Shown here: piece by piece, positions 40,180 to 46,884 of the stretch
Numbering within the stretch: position 1 is the first letter of the stretch
Layout of the letters: every line of letters begins with the position of its first letter
Assembly (NCBI GenBank): GCA_964356355.1
Contig: CAYHGX010000013.1
Coordinates: forward strand, 1 to 46,884
DNA from: CAYHGX01 sp964356355
Lineage (GTDB): Bacteria > Patescibacteriota > Gracilibacteria > UBA1369 > LOWO2-01-FULL-3
DNA length: 46,884 nt
Reading direction: 5' to 3'
Notes under the pieces: generated by a model
Databases searched by the model: none
What the model saw: the letters and a program-made list of their open reading frames with translations, nothing else
Told to the model about the DNA's origin: nothing
Program-made: the position numbers and the translations under genes

Positions 40180-41721
40180 TTATTCATTGGATGCCAATTT
40201 TAGTCTTGGTAGTTTTAGGCGATATGCTCGACGGTATCCAACAGCTGTTTGAGGTGCGTCGGCAGTTATATCTGTAGGACGGTGGCCATAGAAGTGGACA
40301 GTGTTCGTTTCATGATATGCATTTGGTAAATTTCCCCAAGCCTGTGTGACTCTGCCACGATCTGCTTGGAAGTTATTTAGCCAGCAGGTAGTTTTTAGGT
40401 CGTATGGTTTATTAGGTTCTAGTCTTTGCTTGACCATTTGGAGTGTTTGATAGGCATCTGGATCCAAGAGAACAAACCCATCTCTATTGGCGTGAGCGGT
40501 AGCTTCAATCGCGGTTTTATTAAGAGTTTCCTCGGCAGCATTTTCTCCTCCGTCCACCAATAAAATGTCCCATCCTGGTGTGCTGTACTCCATTGCTTCT
40601 GCGCGCTGGGCCTTTGTTTTGGCACTATTTATATCCCGTGGCATCCATTCTGTCATCGTGCTTTCGATGTCTTGGTCAACGCTAACGCTTTCGTATGGAG
40701 TTTTATCTCCCATTGCTGGAGCAAGTGCTGCTCGGATATTGTTCTGTACTCCCGCGCCTGATAAGTCTAGGTTTGTGCAGGTTTCGAAAAGTCTTTCCGT
40801 ATTTCCAATTTTTTGATCGAAATTTGTGCCAACAGGCACCACAATCAACTTTGGATTTTCAAGTTTACTGATTGCTTGTGCTACTTCTGGAGTAATTGCT
40901 TCAAGGATTTCTTCGAGACTAGGTCTGCGATTTTCTGGATCTGGAATTTCACAGAAATCTTGTGCCTCGGTACAGTCGGTGTAGTCTTGTGTTGCTGATT
41001 TTTTTAGTCTTTCTAGCCTGATTTGTTCGAATCTTGCTTTTGTATCTTTATGTATTTCAGCAAGCGCTGCATGGCCATCTGGTGTGTTTGAAAATAAACG
41101 TCCATCTTGGAAATCTGCAGCTTCAGGTTGATTTGCTTCTAATTCCACAAGCATAGATCTACTTAGTGCAATAATTTGCTCTTCGTTTTCTCCAGCCTCT
41201 ACAACTACTCTTCCTTGTTGTTGCAGGCGACTAATGACTTGTCCCAAGAGTGTTTCAATCGCTTTTTCTGGATTAAAGCCGGAGATTCTACTTTCTGCTT
41301 TTCCAATGACGCGTTGTATTTGGCTTTCCATGAAGGCGGTAATCATGATGGGACTAGATGCTCCTGGGTCTTCTATGTGACCGGATTGACGGAAGCGGAC
41401 TACCTTTGTTTCTGGTGTGTTGATCGGGTCTTTACCCTTGAGGACTACCATTCTTCGGTCTAGTTCACTTTTGATTTCGGCAACTAATAGGAGGCTTGAT
41501 ACTGCTACCATTTGTCCTTCTTCGTGGCATTTTTCTAAAATACGCGCTACTACTTCTTCGGCTGATGTGTCAAAACCATTTGGACCCATAATACAGCTTT
41601 TCAAAAGCTCGTATCTTGCTATGGGGAAATCGCTGGGAGTGAAGCTGCGATCTAGTTCAAGGGTGTGATCGGTAATGTGGATACCTTGAGGTAGGTTTTC
41701 TTTTGCATCAGTGTGTATCAT
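40180..41721 (-). CDS. Uncharacterised cytoplasmic protein (513 residues)
   Basis: No signal peptide or membrane span is seen. The N-terminal half is helical and charged, with GQMVAVSSLLLVAEIKSEL and RSMLVELEANQPEA. The C-terminal half looks alpha/beta, with KLIVVPVGTNFDQ, GWDILLVDGGENA and DGFVLLDPDAYQTL. I do not recognise the family. It converges on the secreted-protein operon but has its own strong promoter. It may be a lineage-specific orphan. Confidence 0.75.
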   Translation of the reverse strand: MIHTDAKENLPQGIHITDHTLELDRSFTPSDFPIARYELLKSCIMGPNGFDTSAEEVVARILEKCHEEGQMVAVSSLLLVAEIKSELDRRMVVLKGKDPINTPETKVVRFRQSGHIEDPGASSPIMITAFMESQIQRVIGKAESRISGFNPEKAIETLLGQVISRLQQQGRVVVEAGENEEQIIALSRSMLVELEANQPEAADFQDGRLFSNTPDGHAALAEIHKDTKARFEQIRLERLKKSATQDYTDCTEAQDFCEIPDPENRRPSLEEILEAITPEVAQAISKLENPKLIVVPVGTNFDQKIGNTERLFETCTNLDLSGAGVQNNIRAALAPAMGDKTPYESVSVDQDIESTMTEWMPRDINSAKTKAQRAEAMEYSTPGWDILLVDGGENAAEETLNKTAIEATAHANRDGFVLLDPDAYQTLQMVKQRLEPNKPYDLKTTCWLNNFQADRGRVTQAWGNLPNAYHETNTVHFYGHRPTDITADAPQTAVGYRRAYRLKLPRLKLASNE

Positions 41722-41746
41722 AGGGTTTTACAATTAGTATCCTATA

Positions 41747-41775
41747 TCTATAACCGATTTCCCTCGCCCTGTCAA
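41747..41775 (-). promoter_or_regulatory. Promoter of the 513-residue orphan gene
   Basis: On the minus strand a perfect TTGACA (41775-41770) and TATAGA (41752-41747) are 17 bases apart, about 26 bases before the ATG. Confidence 0.7.
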
Positions 41776-41954
41776 GCGCATTGCGTTCTAAAGAGGCCAA
41801 GGTATTTCCAGTAGCGTAATAATGGCTAATGGAAGCCACACAGATAAATCTACTGAATAGCTTAAACATGCAAAATATGTTTGTGCTAGTAGAGGAAACC
41901 AAAGGTTAGTCCAAATTACTTAATGAGAAGCGATAAATCAAACGTGACAATAGT

Positions 41955-41985
41955 TGAAAACACCCCGGGGTACGGGGTGTTTTCA
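41955..41985. terminator. Bidirectional terminator-like hairpin
   Basis: A perfect 13-bp stem (TGAAAACACCCCG with CGGGGTGTTTTCA) surrounds loop GGGTA. A and T tracts at the base allow termination on either strand. The most likely user is the leftward HTH/zinc-ribbon unit. Confidence 0.65.
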
Positions 41986-42027
41986 GGGCTTTTCTAGGTT
42001 TTTTTGCTCCGTTATGCGGGAGCGGTG

Positions 42028-42049
42028 TTTAGTTCGGGCACGAACTAAA
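42028..42049. terminator. Second symmetric hairpin, terminator-like
   Basis: A perfect 9-bp stem (TTTAGTTCG with CGAACTAAA) has a GGCA loop. It is 42 bases from the previous hairpin, with T/A tracts inside the stem on both sides. Confidence 0.45.
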
Positions 42050-42088
42050 GAATTGGAGTTTTTTAATAAGTTGATTAATGATTAGGTT

Positions 42089-42150
42089 ACCTCGCTACGG
42101 CGCAGGCGCGCTCGGCAGGTTTTGTTGTTAGCAATTCGCTTTGCTCTTGC
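42089..42150. repeat. Dispersed GC-rich intergenic element, copy 2
   Basis: It starts ACCTCGCTACGGCGC and ends TTAGCAATTCGCTTTGCTC. It matches the order and orientation of 11093-11155. It lies directly beyond the stop of the small zinc-ribbon gene. Confidence 0.55.
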
Positions 42151-42153
42151 TTG

Positions 42154-42324
42154 TTATCTATGTGCGAATCCAAACACTAAGCTTCTGAGTTTTTCTGAGA
42201 ACCGTGGCTTATCTATTAACCCATTCATTTCGAGTGTTAACTCCGTTACCTCTGCCGTGCAGTATGGACATGCTAGTCCGTGGCTTGATACTGATTTCCC
42301 GCAGGTGAGGCAATGAATGATCAT
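42154..42324 (-). CDS. Small zinc-ribbon protein (56 residues)
   Basis: A short frame begins MIIHCLTCGKSVSS with Cys5-x2-Cys8, then ACPYC with Cys19-x2-Cys22: a treble-clef or zinc-ribbon knuckle pair. It ends in a basic helical tail (KLRSLVFGFAHR) and TAA. It starts 18 bases after the stop of the HTH gene on the same strand, so the two are likely co-transcribed. The four regularly spaced Cys and the tight spacing argue that it is real. Function is unknown; small ribbons often bind nucleic acid or a protein partner. Confidence 0.65.
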   Translation of the reverse strand: MIIHCLTCGKSVSSHGLACPYCTAEVTELTLEMNGLIDKPRFSEKLRSLVFGFAHR

Positions 42325-42342
42325 GGTTAATTTGTTTGAATC

Positions 42343-42666
42343 TTAAATAATGTAATAGTGCTCTCCATCGCTTTTGCCTTCTGGCTCCTTAATCTCGAAG
42401 GTTTCGCTCTTTGCTGGGGAAGGATTTTCCTTGGCTGGCTCCTTGTCGTCTTCGAAGACCTTGGCTTTGCTTGTTTCAGGCTTAGTTTCTTTGGAGTTGA
42501 TACTCATGTTTCCGAGAAACTCGTGAACATCACTTTCCTTAATGCGGTATACCCTACCAAGCTTAATTCCCTTTAATTTTCCTACTCGGAGAAATTTGAG
42601 AATTGTAAACGGATGGACTTGGAGAATGTTGGATACCTGTTCTGTGGTGAGGTACTTTTCTATCAT
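42343..42666 (-). CDS. Excisionase/MerR-like helix-turn-helix protein
   Basis: A 107-residue protein. Residues 1-52 are an excisionase-family HTH domain: YLTTEQVSNILQVHPFTILK forms the two helices, then a beta-wing LKGIKLGRVYRIKESDVHEFL. Residues 53-107 are a charged, Lys/Glu/Pro-rich tail that is probably disordered. Such domains occur in phage excisionases and in small regulators. Here no integrase accompanies it. Its promoter region is embedded in a 10-bp-periodic repeat region, so autoregulation or architectural DNA binding is plausible. Confidence 0.85.
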   Translation of the reverse strand: MIEKYLTTEQVSNILQVHPFTILKFLRVGKLKGIKLGRVYRIKESDVHEFLGNMSINSKETKPETSKAKVFEDDKEPAKENPSPAKSETFEIKEPEGKSDGEHYYII

Positions 42667-42679
42667 TGATCCGAATTTG

Positions 42680-42958
42680 ATTTAATTTAATTAAACTTTA
42701 TTAAATTCTATCATATTTGGGACCAATTTTCAACACCCTCCTTCTTTCAAGCAACTACTTTAAACTGAGCACAATTTAGCAGCGCCGAAACAACTTTGCA
42801 ATAGTTTTTACAACTTAATTAAACTTAACTAAATCCTAGACAATTTCATATCCAAATCTCGCAAAAGAAGCATGATTCATTAAACTTAATTAAACTTTAC
42901 ACAACTTAATACAATTATATTAAATTCTATTAAACACAACTAAATCCTAGTAAAACTA
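42680..42958. repeat. Helically phased ~10-bp AT-rich repeat region
   Basis: This region separates the HTH gene from uvrA. Units close to ATTAAACTTA recur every 10 bases: eight in exact phase at 42879-42958, four at 42808-42847 and three or four at 42680-42719. Weaker CAA/AAA cores lie between. The units flank the HTH promoter. They could be operators (iterons) or phased A-tracts that bend DNA. Confidence 0.7.
42705..42733 (-). promoter_or_regulatory. Promoter of the HTH/zinc-ribbon unit
   Basis: TTGAAA (42733-42728) and TAGAAT (42710-42705) on the minus strand are 17 bases apart, each matching consensus at five of six bases. The -10 lies within a repeat unit. Confidence 0.65.
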
Positions 42959-42980
42959 GCAGATACCTATTGGAATGTTA

Positions 42981-45878
42981 CTATTTCAACAATTTTACCA
43001 GCCATTCGCCGGTATGGGAGTCTTTTGATTTCATAATCTCCTCGGGAGTACCCTTCGCCACAACTTGTCCCCCATTGTCTCCGCCCTCTGGCCCCATGTC
43101 CAAAATGTAGTCCACAGATTTGATTACATCGAGGTTGTGCTCAATAACGAGTACAGTGTTACCTTTGTCCACAAGCTTCTGTAAAACGGTTAAAAGCTTG
43201 TTTACGTCTTCAAAGTGGAGACCGGTAGTGGGTTCGTCTAATACATAGAGAGTTTTTCCTGTTGAGCGCCTTGAAAGCTCTGAAGCGAGCTTGATACGTT
43301 GGGCCTCACCTCCTGAAAGAGTAGTAGCTGATTGTCCTAAATGGATATATCCAAGGCCCACCTCATTGAGGGTAGCCAATTTTGTCTTGATGCTTGGAAT
43401 CGCATTAAAGAATTCCAAGGTTTCATCTACGGTCATCTCCAGTACCTCAAAGATGTTCTTGCCTCTATAGCGCACTTCAAGGGCTTCTTCATTATATCGG
43501 CGCCCCTTACAAACCTCACAGGGAACATAGATATCGGGAAGGAAGTGCATCTCAATTTTCTTGATACCATCGCCGGCGCAGGCTTCACAGCGTCCGCCCT
43601 TGACGTTGAAACTGAAGCGGCCAGATTTGTAGCCACGAAGCTTTGACTCAGGAGTTTGGGCAAAAAGCTCACGAATATCGGTAAATACACCTGTATAGGT
43701 GGCCGGATTTGATCTTGGAGTGCGACCAATTGGAGACTGGTCAATATTAATAATCTTATCTAGATTCTCGATACCTTTGATTTCCTTATGTGCACCACCA
43801 TGCACTTTGCTGCCATAAAGCTTCTTGGAAACCTCTTTCACCAAAATATCGTTGATCAACGTGGACTTTCCAGAGCCAGAGACTCCGGTAACGCCAATAA
43901 AGGTGCCGAGTGGAAATTTGGCACTAACATTTTGCAAATTATGTTCGGTTGCTCCGATAATCTCCAAACTCAAACCATTTCCCTTGCGTCGCTTCTTAGG
44001 GATTTCAATCTTCACTTTGCCGGAAAGATATTGACCGGTTACAGAATTGGGGTTTGCCAGAATTTCGGCCGGAGTACCTTGCGCGATGACTCGTCCACCG
44101 TGCTTACCTGCTCCTGGACCAATATCCAAGATGTAATCAGCAGTAAGCATAGTGTCTACATCGTGCTCTACTACGATCACGGTATTCCCGAGGTCTCTAA
44201 GTGAAATAAGAGTTTTTATCAATTTATCATTATCGCTCTGATGTAGGCCAATACTTGGCTCGTCCAAAACATAAATTACGCCTGAAAGCTTTGACCCGAT
44301 TTGCGTGGCGAGACGGATACGCTGAGCTTCACCACCAGAAAGGGTGTTGGCGGCACGGTTGAGAGTGAGATAGGAGAGACCAACGTTTTCTAGAAATTGC
44401 AGACGGTTTCTTACCTCAATTAGGATTGGTCGGGCAATTTCCTGATGCATGGCTCCAAGCTGCACATTAGTGAAAAATTCCATACTTTTGCGTACGGAAA
44501 ATTCTGTTAAATCTATAATAGAATAATCATTGATTTTGATACTGAGAATCTCGGGCCGTAAGCGCTTTCCTAAGCATTTTGGACACTCAAGAATGCGCAT
44601 GTAACCCTCAATTTTTTTGCGAACATAATCGGAATCCGTTTCCAGATAGCGACGCTCGAGATTAGGGATCACACCTTCGAAGCTAGTCTTCATGTTATCG
44701 GTAAAATCGCCCTCGTCGGGAGCTGAGCCGGAAAGCTTAATCGTGTACTCTTTTTGATTCTTATCGCCAAAAAGCACGATGTCCAAGTTGTCCTTGGAGA
44801 GTTTTTTGACTGGGACATTTAAAGAGAATTTATTTGCACGAGCCACACTTTCGAGAATCTTGTTGTACCAAGTGAGATGCGAAGTAGTGGTAGACCAAGG
44901 CATAATTGCGCCTTCTGCTAAGGTTAAATTGGGATTTGGAATTACCAATTGAGGATCGATTTCCAACTTAGTGCCCAGACCATGGCATTCGGGACAGGCG
45001 CCGTGTGGGCTATTGAAAGAGAAATTACGCGGTGAAATTTCTGGAATATTGATTTGGCACTTTGTACAGGCGAAATGCTCTGAATATACTTTTTCTTTAT
45101 TGTTATCGATATCGGCAATCATGGCTAATCCTTCGGCAAATCTCAAGGCTGTTTCAATTGAATCAGAAAGACGAGTGCGCTGTGGATTTGGAAGATCTAT
45201 CTCCTGACCGGAGGAAAGCTTCTGAACCTTCTTTTCAAAGTCCTGCACAACCAAACGATCTACAACAATTTCAACAGAATGCTTTTTATTCTCATCTAGA
45301 TCAGGAATATCAAGAATAGAGCAAACCTCTCCATCGACACGTACGCGGACAAAACCCTCCTTTTTAATCTTTTCGAAAACTTTTTGGTGCTGACCTTTGC
45401 GGTCACGAACCATCGGAGCAAGGATTAGAATCTTAGTTCCCTGCTTCATTTTGGCTACCTCTTCGACAATTTGCTGGCGTGTCTGCATTTCAATTCGGTC
45501 GCCACAACTTGGGCAGTGGGGAATACCAATTTTGGCGTACAAAAGCCTTAAATAATCATAAATCTCGGTAACGGTACCTACTGTGGAACGTGGATTACGA
45601 GGTGCTGTTTTTTGATCGATAGAAATAGCAGGTGAAAGACCCTCGATGGAATCAACATCAGGTTTCTCCATTAGTTGGAGGAAGTTTCTGGCATAGGTAG
45701 AAAGACTTTCTACGTAACGACGCTGACCTTCTGCATAGATAGTATCAAAGGCAAGCGAAGATTTTCCCGACCCAGAAAGGCCTGTAATTACAGTAAATTT
45801 GTTCTTGGGAATCTCAACGTCAATGTTCTTGAGGTTGTGAATTCTCGCGCCTTTTACGATGATTTTGTCGTGTGCCAT
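42981..45878 (-). CDS. uvrA: Excinuclease ABC subunit A
   Basis: A 965-residue UvrA, the damage sensor of nucleotide excision repair. The start MAHDKIIVKGARIHN is chosen; upstream in-frame codons run through the promoter. Walker A GLSGSGKS is at 33-40, with a UvrB-binding region (CPSCGDRIEMQT), a first zinc module (CTKCQ, CPECHGLG), and the ABC signature LSGGEAQRIRLA with LDEPSIGLH. The second half has GVTGVSGSGKST, the DNA-binding zinc module (CEACAGDGIKKIEMHFLPD then CEVCKGRRYN), LSGGEAQRIKLA and LDEPTTGLH. It is complete, with no obvious terminator before the repeat region. Confidence 0.98.
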   Translation of the reverse strand: MAHDKIIVKGARIHNLKNIDVEIPKNKFTVITGLSGSGKSSLAFDTIYAEGQRRYVESLSTYARNFLQLMEKPDVDSIEGLSPAISIDQKTAPRNPRSTVGTVTEIYDYLRLLYAKIGIPHCPSCGDRIEMQTRQQIVEEVAKMKQGTKILILAPMVRDRKGQHQKVFEKIKKEGFVRVRVDGEVCSILDIPDLDENKKHSVEIVVDRLVVQDFEKKVQKLSSGQEIDLPNPQRTRLSDSIETALRFAEGLAMIADIDNNKEKVYSEHFACTKCQINIPEISPRNFSFNSPHGACPECHGLGTKLEIDPQLVIPNPNLTLAEGAIMPWSTTTSHLTWYNKILESVARANKFSLNVPVKKLSKDNLDIVLFGDKNQKEYTIKLSGSAPDEGDFTDNMKTSFEGVIPNLERRYLETDSDYVRKKIEGYMRILECPKCLGKRLRPEILSIKINDYSIIDLTEFSVRKSMEFFTNVQLGAMHQEIARPILIEVRNRLQFLENVGLSYLTLNRAANTLSGGEAQRIRLATQIGSKLSGVIYVLDEPSIGLHQSDNDKLIKTLISLRDLGNTVIVVEHDVDTMLTADYILDIGPGAGKHGGRVIAQGTPAEILANPNSVTGQYLSGKVKIEIPKKRRKGNGLSLEIIGATEHNLQNVSAKFPLGTFIGVTGVSGSGKSTLINDILVKEVSKKLYGSKVHGGAHKEIKGIENLDKIINIDQSPIGRTPRSNPATYTGVFTDIRELFAQTPESKLRGYKSGRFSFNVKGGRCEACAGDGIKKIEMHFLPDIYVPCEVCKGRRYNEEALEVRYRGKNIFEVLEMTVDETLEFFNAIPSIKTKLATLNEVGLGYIHLGQSATTLSGGEAQRIKLASELSRRSTGKTLYVLDEPTTGLHFEDVNKLLTVLQKLVDKGNTVLVIEHNLDVIKSVDYILDMGPEGGDNGGQVVAKGTPEEIMKSKDSHTGEWLVKLLK

Positions 45879-45889
45879 AGCAGACAGGG

Positions 45890-45918
45890 AGTGTACCATC
45901 ACTTTTTGATTTTGGCAA
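45890..45918 (-). promoter_or_regulatory. Promoter of uvrA
   Basis: TTGCCA (45918-45913) and TACACT (45895-45890) on the minus strand are 17 bases apart, with TGG before the -10. The leader is about 6 bases. I see no LexA-type box. Confidence 0.6.
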
Positions 45919-45942
45919 CAATGAAAAATTAGTGCTCGTTGC

Positions 45943-45965
45943 ACTTGGCACTCGCTGCGCTCGTG
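45943..45965. repeat. Short GC-rich element, partial copy 3
   Basis: GGCACTCGCTGCGCTCGTGC resembles the GCACTCGCTTCGCTCGCG end of the element at 11.1 kb. It again sits at a gene end between two leftward genes. Confidence 0.35.
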
Positions 45966-45966
45966 C

Positions 45967-46821
45967 TTAGTGGTTGCGCTTGCCCTCTAGGAGGTAGCCG
46001 TAGTCTTTGTGATTTTCTTTTTTGGAAAGGAGATAATTTAATGCCATGTAGCCAAAAACGACGTAAGGCACAATCATAAATACGAGCTTGAGCTCAAGGA
46101 AGATGTTGAAGATCGCATGAAGGCCAATTGAAATAAGAAGACCCTCTAGGAGATTTTCTTGGTAGAAAAGTTTGCTTTTGCGGATGCCTAAAACACGATG
46201 AAGAGCAATGGTCCAAAGACTGCGATTTTCGCGTATTTCCTTTTGGAGAATCGGTTTGGCAAAGTGGGCGATACCGTAGTAATACCCGAGAATTCCCGAA
46301 AATATAAGATGGGCGAAAGTTGAGAAGGCTGAGCGGAAAAGGAAAGGCATCATCATGGCAGAGGGGCCCTGCCCCATCCAAATATTGTAAAAATAAAGAA
46401 TGTTTTCGGTAAAGGAAAAGCCAAGCGCGGCAACAATGAAAAGTTCGATAGAATCGTCGATATTGATAATCTGACCTTTATCTGCAATTTTCACGGAAAA
46501 TAATTTCATGAGTTCCTCAATGACGCCAACGATCATGAAGGTCATGATGACGCTAAGGGGAAGGACTATAAAGTTTGAAAAACCAATAAAGTCGGTAGTG
46601 TAATTATCTGCGAGGCGAAAAGCATTAATCCAGGGAAAGTAGTTCCATAGGAATTTATAAAAGAGGATAGGTAGTACGGCAATTGCGCCCATTATAAAGG
46701 TAATACCTAGTAATGTGCGTTCCTTTGGATGTTTGTGGTAAAAAAGTCCTCCCCAGATAAGTGCCGGTACTGCGGCGAGAATGATTGATCCGATGATTTG
46801 AACTAATGAATTAGTGAACAT
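45967..46821 (-). CDS. prsW: PrsW-family intramembrane metalloprotease
   Basis: A 284-residue protein with about eight hydrophobic segments. It carries the motifs of the PrsW/CPBP-type membrane protease fold: EELMK at 102-106, SFTENILYFY with Glu139, His171 in FAHLIFSG, and GLHAIFN with His235 and Asn239. PrsW proteins cleave membrane substrates such as anti-sigma factors; the substrate here is unknown and no sigma/anti-sigma pair is in the window. A consensus promoter precedes it. Confidence 0.88.
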   Translation of the reverse strand: MFTNSLVQIIGSIILAAVPALIWGGLFYHKHPKERTLLGITFIMGAIAVLPILFYKFLWNYFPWINAFRLADNYTTDFIGFSNFIVLPLSVIMTFMIVGVIEELMKLFSVKIADKGQIINIDDSIELFIVAALGFSFTENILYFYNIWMGQGPSAMMMPFLFRSAFSTFAHLIFSGILGYYYGIAHFAKPILQKEIRENRSLWTIALHRVLGIRKSKLFYQENLLEGLLISIGLHAIFNIFLELKLVFMIVPYVVFGYMALNYLLSKKENHKDYGYLLEGKRNH

Positions 46822-46852
46822 TTTTGTTTGTTTTGGCTCTTGCTATTGGATA

Positions 46853-46881
46853 ATTATAACACAAATAAGGTACGAACGCAA
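46853..46881 (-). promoter_or_regulatory. Promoter of the PrsW-type gene
   Basis: On the minus strand a perfect TATAAT (46858-46853) lies 17 bases from TTGCGT (46881-46876). The leader is about 25 bases. Confidence 0.6.
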
Positions 46882-46884
46882 TCC

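Larger units (their letters stand above)
41776..42153. other. Intergenic region with two strong hairpins and a repeat
   Basis: No convincing gene is seen. It holds hairpins at 41955-41985 and 42028-42049, and the dispersed element at 42089-42150, with nothing recognised between 41776 and 41954. Confidence 0.6.

Noticed and set aside
42122..42316. Rightward 64-residue frame
   Set aside because: It is the complement of the small zinc-ribbon gene, whose four Cys knuckles and position after the HTH gene are much more convincing.
42680..42958. CRISPR array
   Set aside because: The units are 10 bases apart with no spacers, and no cas genes are near.
42680..42958. Replication origin
   Set aside because: AT-rich with iterated repeats, but I see no DnaA boxes and no dnaA or dnaN nearby.
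1..46884. TGA read as glycine (Gracilibacteria-type code)
   Set aside because: cca, tsaD, recJ and the 393-residue gene end properly at TGA, and no gene has an in-frame TGA inside conserved motifs.
1..46884. tRNA or rRNA genes
   Set aside because: No cloverleaf with a TTCGA-type arm and no rRNA-like stretch was seen in the few intergenic spaces.

Overview
The window looks like a contig from a Candidate Phyla Radiation (Patescibacteria) bacterium, possibly Peregrinibacteria; the phylum is an inference from gene content and style, not a search. The signs are very compact genes with overlapping convergent stops, a type IV pilus locus with a prepilin, S-layer-homology (SLH) surface proteins, a bactofilin-like membrane protein, a 4,733-residue secreted protein, an isolated rplJ-rplL operon, and no visible Shine-Dalgarno motif at the gene starts examined. 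TGA is used as a normal stop (cca, tsaD, recJ), so this is not a lineage that reads TGA as glycine. A run of exactly 100 N at 21377-21476 marks a scaffold gap.

1-13.7 kb is mostly housekeeping. It holds the 3' end of an rlmD-type methyltransferase, a bactofilin-like membrane protein, cca and tsaD (divergent from one shared promoter region), hisS, an SLH protein with a small membrane protein, a malic enzyme whose usual catalytic Lys is Glu, an NrnA-like DHH phosphoesterase, and the operon miaA-mazG-recJ. It ends with rplJ-rplL behind an L10 leader that carries a terminator.

13.7-21.6 kb holds a beta-propeller lipoprotein, then a type IV pilus assembly operon (PilN-like, PilO-like, PilB ATPase, PilC platform). 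An opposite-strand HNH-nuclease-like gene follows, then a prepilin cut by the assembly gap.

21.6-40.0 kb is the most striking part: an extended -10 promoter followed by a 14.2 kb gene for a giant secreted, SLH- and calcium-repeat-bearing protein, then four tightly packed genes for small to medium secreted Cys-containing proteins of unknown family. It reads as one five-gene operon for an undescribed cell-surface assembly, next to the pilus genes.

40.0-46.9 kb is transcribed leftward. It has a 513-residue orphan, a two-gene unit (a 56-residue zinc-ribbon protein and an excisionase/MerR-like HTH protein) with a ~10-bp-periodic AT-rich repeat region at its promoter, uvrA, and a PrsW-type membrane protease. 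Related GC-rich intergenic elements sit near 11.1, 42.1 and 45.95 kb.
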